Shown here: positions 5,550-7,210 of the stretch, in pieces
How positions within the stretch are numbered: position 1 is the stretch's first letter
Layout of the letters: each line of letters begins with the position of its first letter
Assembly (NCBI GenBank): GCA_030681635.1
Contig: JAUXRT010000379.1
Span: 1-7,210, forward strand
Length of the DNA: 7,210 nucleotides
DNA from: Reyranella sp.
GTDB taxonomy: Bacteria > Pseudomonadota > Alphaproteobacteria > Reyranellales > Reyranellaceae
Reading direction: 5' to 3'
The notes under the pieces: model-generated
The model's input: the letters and a program-made list of their open reading frames with translations, nothing else
What the model was told of the DNA's origin: nothing
Database searches by the model: none
Position numbers and translations under genes: made by a program

Positions 5550-5733
5550 TGGTCCACTTTCATGAAATCCGGCGGTGATTTTCCGGACACTCATCCTGCG
5601 AAGCAGCCGGGCTCGGTGGCACAGATCGTCAGGGGGCGATCAGGAAGCCGGATCAAGGGGTTGATCCGGCTTCGTGGCACAACTTCCTGGACACGCCGTG
5701 GCACAACGAGCTGTGCCAAGAAATGATCCGCCG
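5550..5733. other. Intergenic region with palindromes and short direct repeats, no gene seen
   Basis: This stretch between the plus-strand terminator and the cyclophilin stop has no convincing reading frame. It contains a perfect 10-bp palindrome TTTCATGAAA (5558-5567), the hairpin at 5644-5673, three copies of GTGGCACA (5616, 5674, 5698; the last two extend to the 11-mer CGTGGCACAAC), and a 7-bp hairpin TGGCACA/TGTGCCA (5699-5718). The hairpins lie downstream of the cyclophilin operon but lack a U-tract in that direction. Confidence 0.6.
5644..5673. repeat. 13-bp perfect hairpin with a 4-nt loop
   Basis: GAAGCCGGATCAA (5644-5656) and TTGATCCGGCTTC (5661-5673) are exact reverse complements around GGGG. 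It is 61 nt past the end of the cyclophilin operon. No T-tract is present on either strand, so it is either a 3'-end stabiliser or an intergenic palindromic repeat. Confidence 0.85.
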
Positions 5734-6282
5734 TCAGCTCTTTACGTCGGCGGCGACCTGGACCTTGATCATCTTGTCGGGCGGCGGCGCCACGGCGCCC
5801 GAACCCGGCGCGCCCTTCTTGATCTTGTCGACGAACTCCATGCCCGATGTCACCTTGCCCCACACGGTGTACTTGCCGTCGAGGAAGTTCGAGTCCTTCA
5901 GCACGATGAAGAACTGGCTGCGGGCGCTGTTGGGATCGTCGGTGCGGGCCATCGAGACCGCGCCGCGCGTGTGCGGCGCCTTGGAGAACTCGGCCGGCAG
6001 CAACTCGCCCATGCCGCCGCGGCCGGTGCCCTCGGGATCGCCGGTCTGGGCCATGAAGCCCTCGATCACGCGATGGAAGGCCACGCCATTGTACTTGCCC
6101 TCGCGGGCGAGTTTCTTGATCTGGGCGACGTGCTTGGGCGCGAGGTTGGGCAGCATCTCGATGACGACGCGGCCGTCCTTGAGGTCGATGTAGAGGGTGT
6201 TTTCCTTGTCGGCGGCGCCCGCGGCACCCGCGAACGGGAGGAGGGCGGCAGCGGCCATCGAGAACAGGAATTTGCGGCGCAT
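5734..6282 (-). CDS. ppiA: Peptidyl-prolyl cis-trans isomerase, cyclophilin type, with signal peptide
   Basis: A 182-residue cyclophilin that speeds proline isomerisation during folding, here predicted in the periplasm. Seen: a signal peptide (RRK n-region, then FLFSMAAAALLPFAGA, likely cleaved near residue 23 after AGA), then the cyclophilin domain from about residue 27. Active-site residues are present: Arg71, Phe76 and Gln79 in FHRVIEGFMAQTGDP, and SMARTDDPNSARSQFFI (110-126). Phe133 stands where human CypA has Trp121, the usual bacterial state linked with weak cyclosporin binding. The start is the ATG at 6282, two nt after the upstream cyclophilin's stop. Its Shine-Dalgarno AAGGAG (6293-6288) is exactly the last two codons (Lys-Glu) of that gene, so translation is tightly coupled. 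It is about 86% identical to the upstream copy, a tandem duplication in which this copy has gained or kept an export signal. Confidence 0.94.
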   Translation of the reverse strand: MRRKFLFSMAAAALLPFAGAAGAADKENTLYIDLKDGRVVIEMLPNLAPKHVAQIKKLAREGKYNGVAFHRVIEGFMAQTGDPEGTGRGGMGELLPAEFSKAPHTRGAVSMARTDDPNSARSQFFIVLKDSNFLDGKYTVWGKVTSGMEFVDKIKKGAPGSGAVAPPPDKMIKVQVAADVKS

Positions 6283-6284
6283 GA

Positions 6285-6764
6285 TCACTCCTTGGCGTCG
6301 GCGGCGACCTGGACCTTGACCATCTTGTCGGCGGGCGCGGCCACGGCGCCCGAGCCACCGGCGCCGCGCTTGATCTTGTCGACGAACTCCATGCCCGACG
6401 TCACCTTGCCCCACACCGTGTACTGGCCGTCGAGGAAGTTCGAATCCTTGAACACGATGAAGAACTGGCTGCGCGCGCTGTTGGGGTCGTTGGTGCGGGC
6501 CATCGAGACGGAGCCGCGGACATGCGGCTCCGTGGAGAACTCCGCATTCAGCAACTCGCCCATGCCGCCGCTGCCGGTGCCGTTGGGGTCGCCGGTCTGG
6601 GCCATGAAGCCCTCGATGACGCGGTGGAACACGATGCCGTCGTACTTGCCCTCACGCGCCAGTTTCTTGATCTGGGCGACATGCTTGGGGGCGAGGTCGG
6701 GGCGCATCTCGATGACGACGCGGCCGTCCTTGAGATCGATGTAGAGGGTGTTTTCCTTGTCCAT
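6285..6764 (-). CDS. ppiB: Peptidyl-prolyl cis-trans isomerase, cyclophilin type, cytosolic
   Basis: A 159-residue single-domain cyclophilin without a usable signal peptide, so probably cytosolic. Seen: DKENTLYIDLKDGRVVIEM at the start, FHRVIEGFMAQTGDP with Arg48, Phe53 and Gln56, SMARTNDPNSARSQFFI, and Phe at the CypA Trp121 position. The ATG at 6764 is preferred: AGGAG (6780-6776) lies 11 nt upstream, and the 14 codons between it and an in-frame ATG at 6809 have poor third-position GC (8 of 14), unlike the gene body. The ATG at 6809 also overlaps a promoter-like box. Starting there would add MVPRRRTLFAGAAAV, a short basic-hydrophobic stretch that could be the remnant of a signal peptide. 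A TTG at 6839 is less likely still. It is the first gene of a two-gene cyclophilin operon. Confidence 0.92.
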   Translation of the reverse strand: MDKENTLYIDLKDGRVVIEMRPDLAPKHVAQIKKLAREGKYDGIVFHRVIEGFMAQTGDPNGTGSGGMGELLNAEFSTEPHVRGSVSMARTNDPNSARSQFFIVFKDSNFLDGQYTVWGKVTSGMEFVDKIKRGAGGSGAVAAPADKMVKVQVAADAKE

Positions 6765-6804
6765 GACGGCAGCTGCTCCTGCGAACAAAGTGCGACGGCG
6801 CGGG

Positions 6805-6833
6805 ACCATAATGGCCGGTGGTCGAAAGACAAG
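6805..6833 (-). promoter_or_regulatory. Possible promoter of the cyclophilin operon
   Basis: On the minus strand CTTGTC (6833-6828) and TATGGT (6810-6805) are 17 nt apart, close to the alphaproteobacterial CTTGAC/-10 pattern. Transcription from about 6798 would leave a leader of roughly 33 nt carrying AGGAG before the ATG at 6764. Confidence 0.4.
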
Positions 6834-6952
6834 CGGCAACTTGGGGACGGCTCACGGCCGAGATGTGCATCGTTTGCCGTGGTTTTTGGGGCTCCGGCAG
6901 TTACAGTACCGGCCGGGTATTGTGGGAAGTCATTTTTTAAGCGGATTGGTCG

Positions 6953-7210
6953 ATGACCGCCCTGAGCGGCGGGGACAGGCTTGAGAGCAAGCCGTCCTCC
7001 ATGAGTTCCGTGCTCGAACGGCCGAGCCCCCCGGCAGGCGAGATGCCACCGGGGGCGGGGGCGGGGCCGCGGTCGCTCGACCGGATCTTCCCGCTGCCCG
7101 GCGACGCCACGCGCGGGCGCCAGATGCAGGAGACCTGGCAGGCCTTCTGCGGCGGCATGGACGGTGCGGTGCGCGCGCTGCTCGACAAGAGCCGCTCGCC
7201 GCCGGAGATC
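6953..7210 (+). CDS. Unrecognised protein, N-terminal part
   Basis: An open frame of 86 codons runs from the ATG at 6953 to the right edge without a stop, so the gene is cut by the window. I do not recognise it. Codons show the strong third-position GC of the other genes, especially from about 7035 on, which supports real coding. The first 40 residues are Ser/Pro/Gly-rich and probably disordered, including a GAGAGP run from a G-rich tract. An ordered part seems to begin at about residue 41 with RSLDRIFPLPGDATRGRQ, followed by a likely helix ETWQAFCGGMDGAVRALLDK. No signal peptide or membrane segment is seen. No clear Shine-Dalgarno precedes 6953; the in-frame ATG at 7001 is an alternative start, also without a good site. 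It is transcribed divergently from the cyclophilin operon. Confidence 0.6.
   Translation, partial: MTALSGGDRLESKPSSMSSVLERPSPPAGEMPPGAGAGPRSLDRIFPLPGDATRGRQMQETWQAFCGGMDGAVRALLDKSRSPPEI

Noticed and set aside
5591..6358. Minus-strand shadow frame spanning both cyclophilin genes
   Set aside because: It is an out-of-frame reading of the cyclophilin DNA, Arg-rich, with no independent support.
7030..7070. GC-rich inverted repeat (CCCCCGG/CCGGGGG) near the start of the last gene
   Set aside because: It lies inside a coding frame and follows from low-complexity Pro/Gly codons; not strong enough to call a structural element.
6937..7188. Minus-strand open frame at the right end
   Set aside because: The plus-strand frame from 6953 has much better third-position GC, and the minus frame shows no family resemblance.

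Overview
The window is GC-rich with strongly GC-biased third codon positions. Its protein families (Ibeta-type PLP aminotransferase, circularly permuted ATP-grasp/alpha-E/transglutaminase cassette, MECR-like reductase, paired cyclophilins) suggest an alphaproteobacterial chromosome. No rRNA, tRNA, transposase, phage gene or CRISPR is visible, and the genus cannot be fixed from the sequence.

Layout. (1) 1-395, minus strand: N-terminal part of a class I PLP-dependent (aspartate-type) aminotransferase running off the left edge. A tandem 15-bp duplication and a possible promoter lie upstream of it. (2) 587-3800, minus strand: a three-gene operon transcribed in the order circularly permuted ATP-grasp, alpha-E, transglutaminase-like protein. 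This is a known but functionally uncharacterised predicted peptide-ligation/modification cassette. Here the transglutaminase has Ala169 where the catalytic Cys should be, and the alpha-E protein has changed both glutamates of its N-terminal motif. (3) 3801-4013: a divergent intergenic region packed with inverted repeats. It includes a roughly 92-bp composite palindromic element whose two ends match a small hairpin found after the transglutaminase gene (554-576). (4) 4014-5415, plus strand: an MECR-like medium-chain reductase and a small NTF2-like (lumazine-binding-like) protein, probably one operon. (5) 5416-5733: no protein gene. It holds a promoter-like site, two adjacent hairpins and a U-tract terminator that together look like a small RNA of about 67 nt, then further perfect palindromes and short direct repeats. 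(6) 5734-6764, minus strand: two tandem cyclophilin-type peptidyl-prolyl isomerases, about 86% identical over the shared domain. The first is cytosolic, the second has a signal peptide and is translated from a Shine-Dalgarno made by the last two codons of the first. (7) 6953-7210, plus strand: start of an unrecognised gene that runs off the right edge.

The strongest leads are the cysteine-less transglutaminase in the ATP-grasp cassette, the related simple and expanded palindromic elements with a compensatory base change, and the candidate small RNA at 5483-5549.
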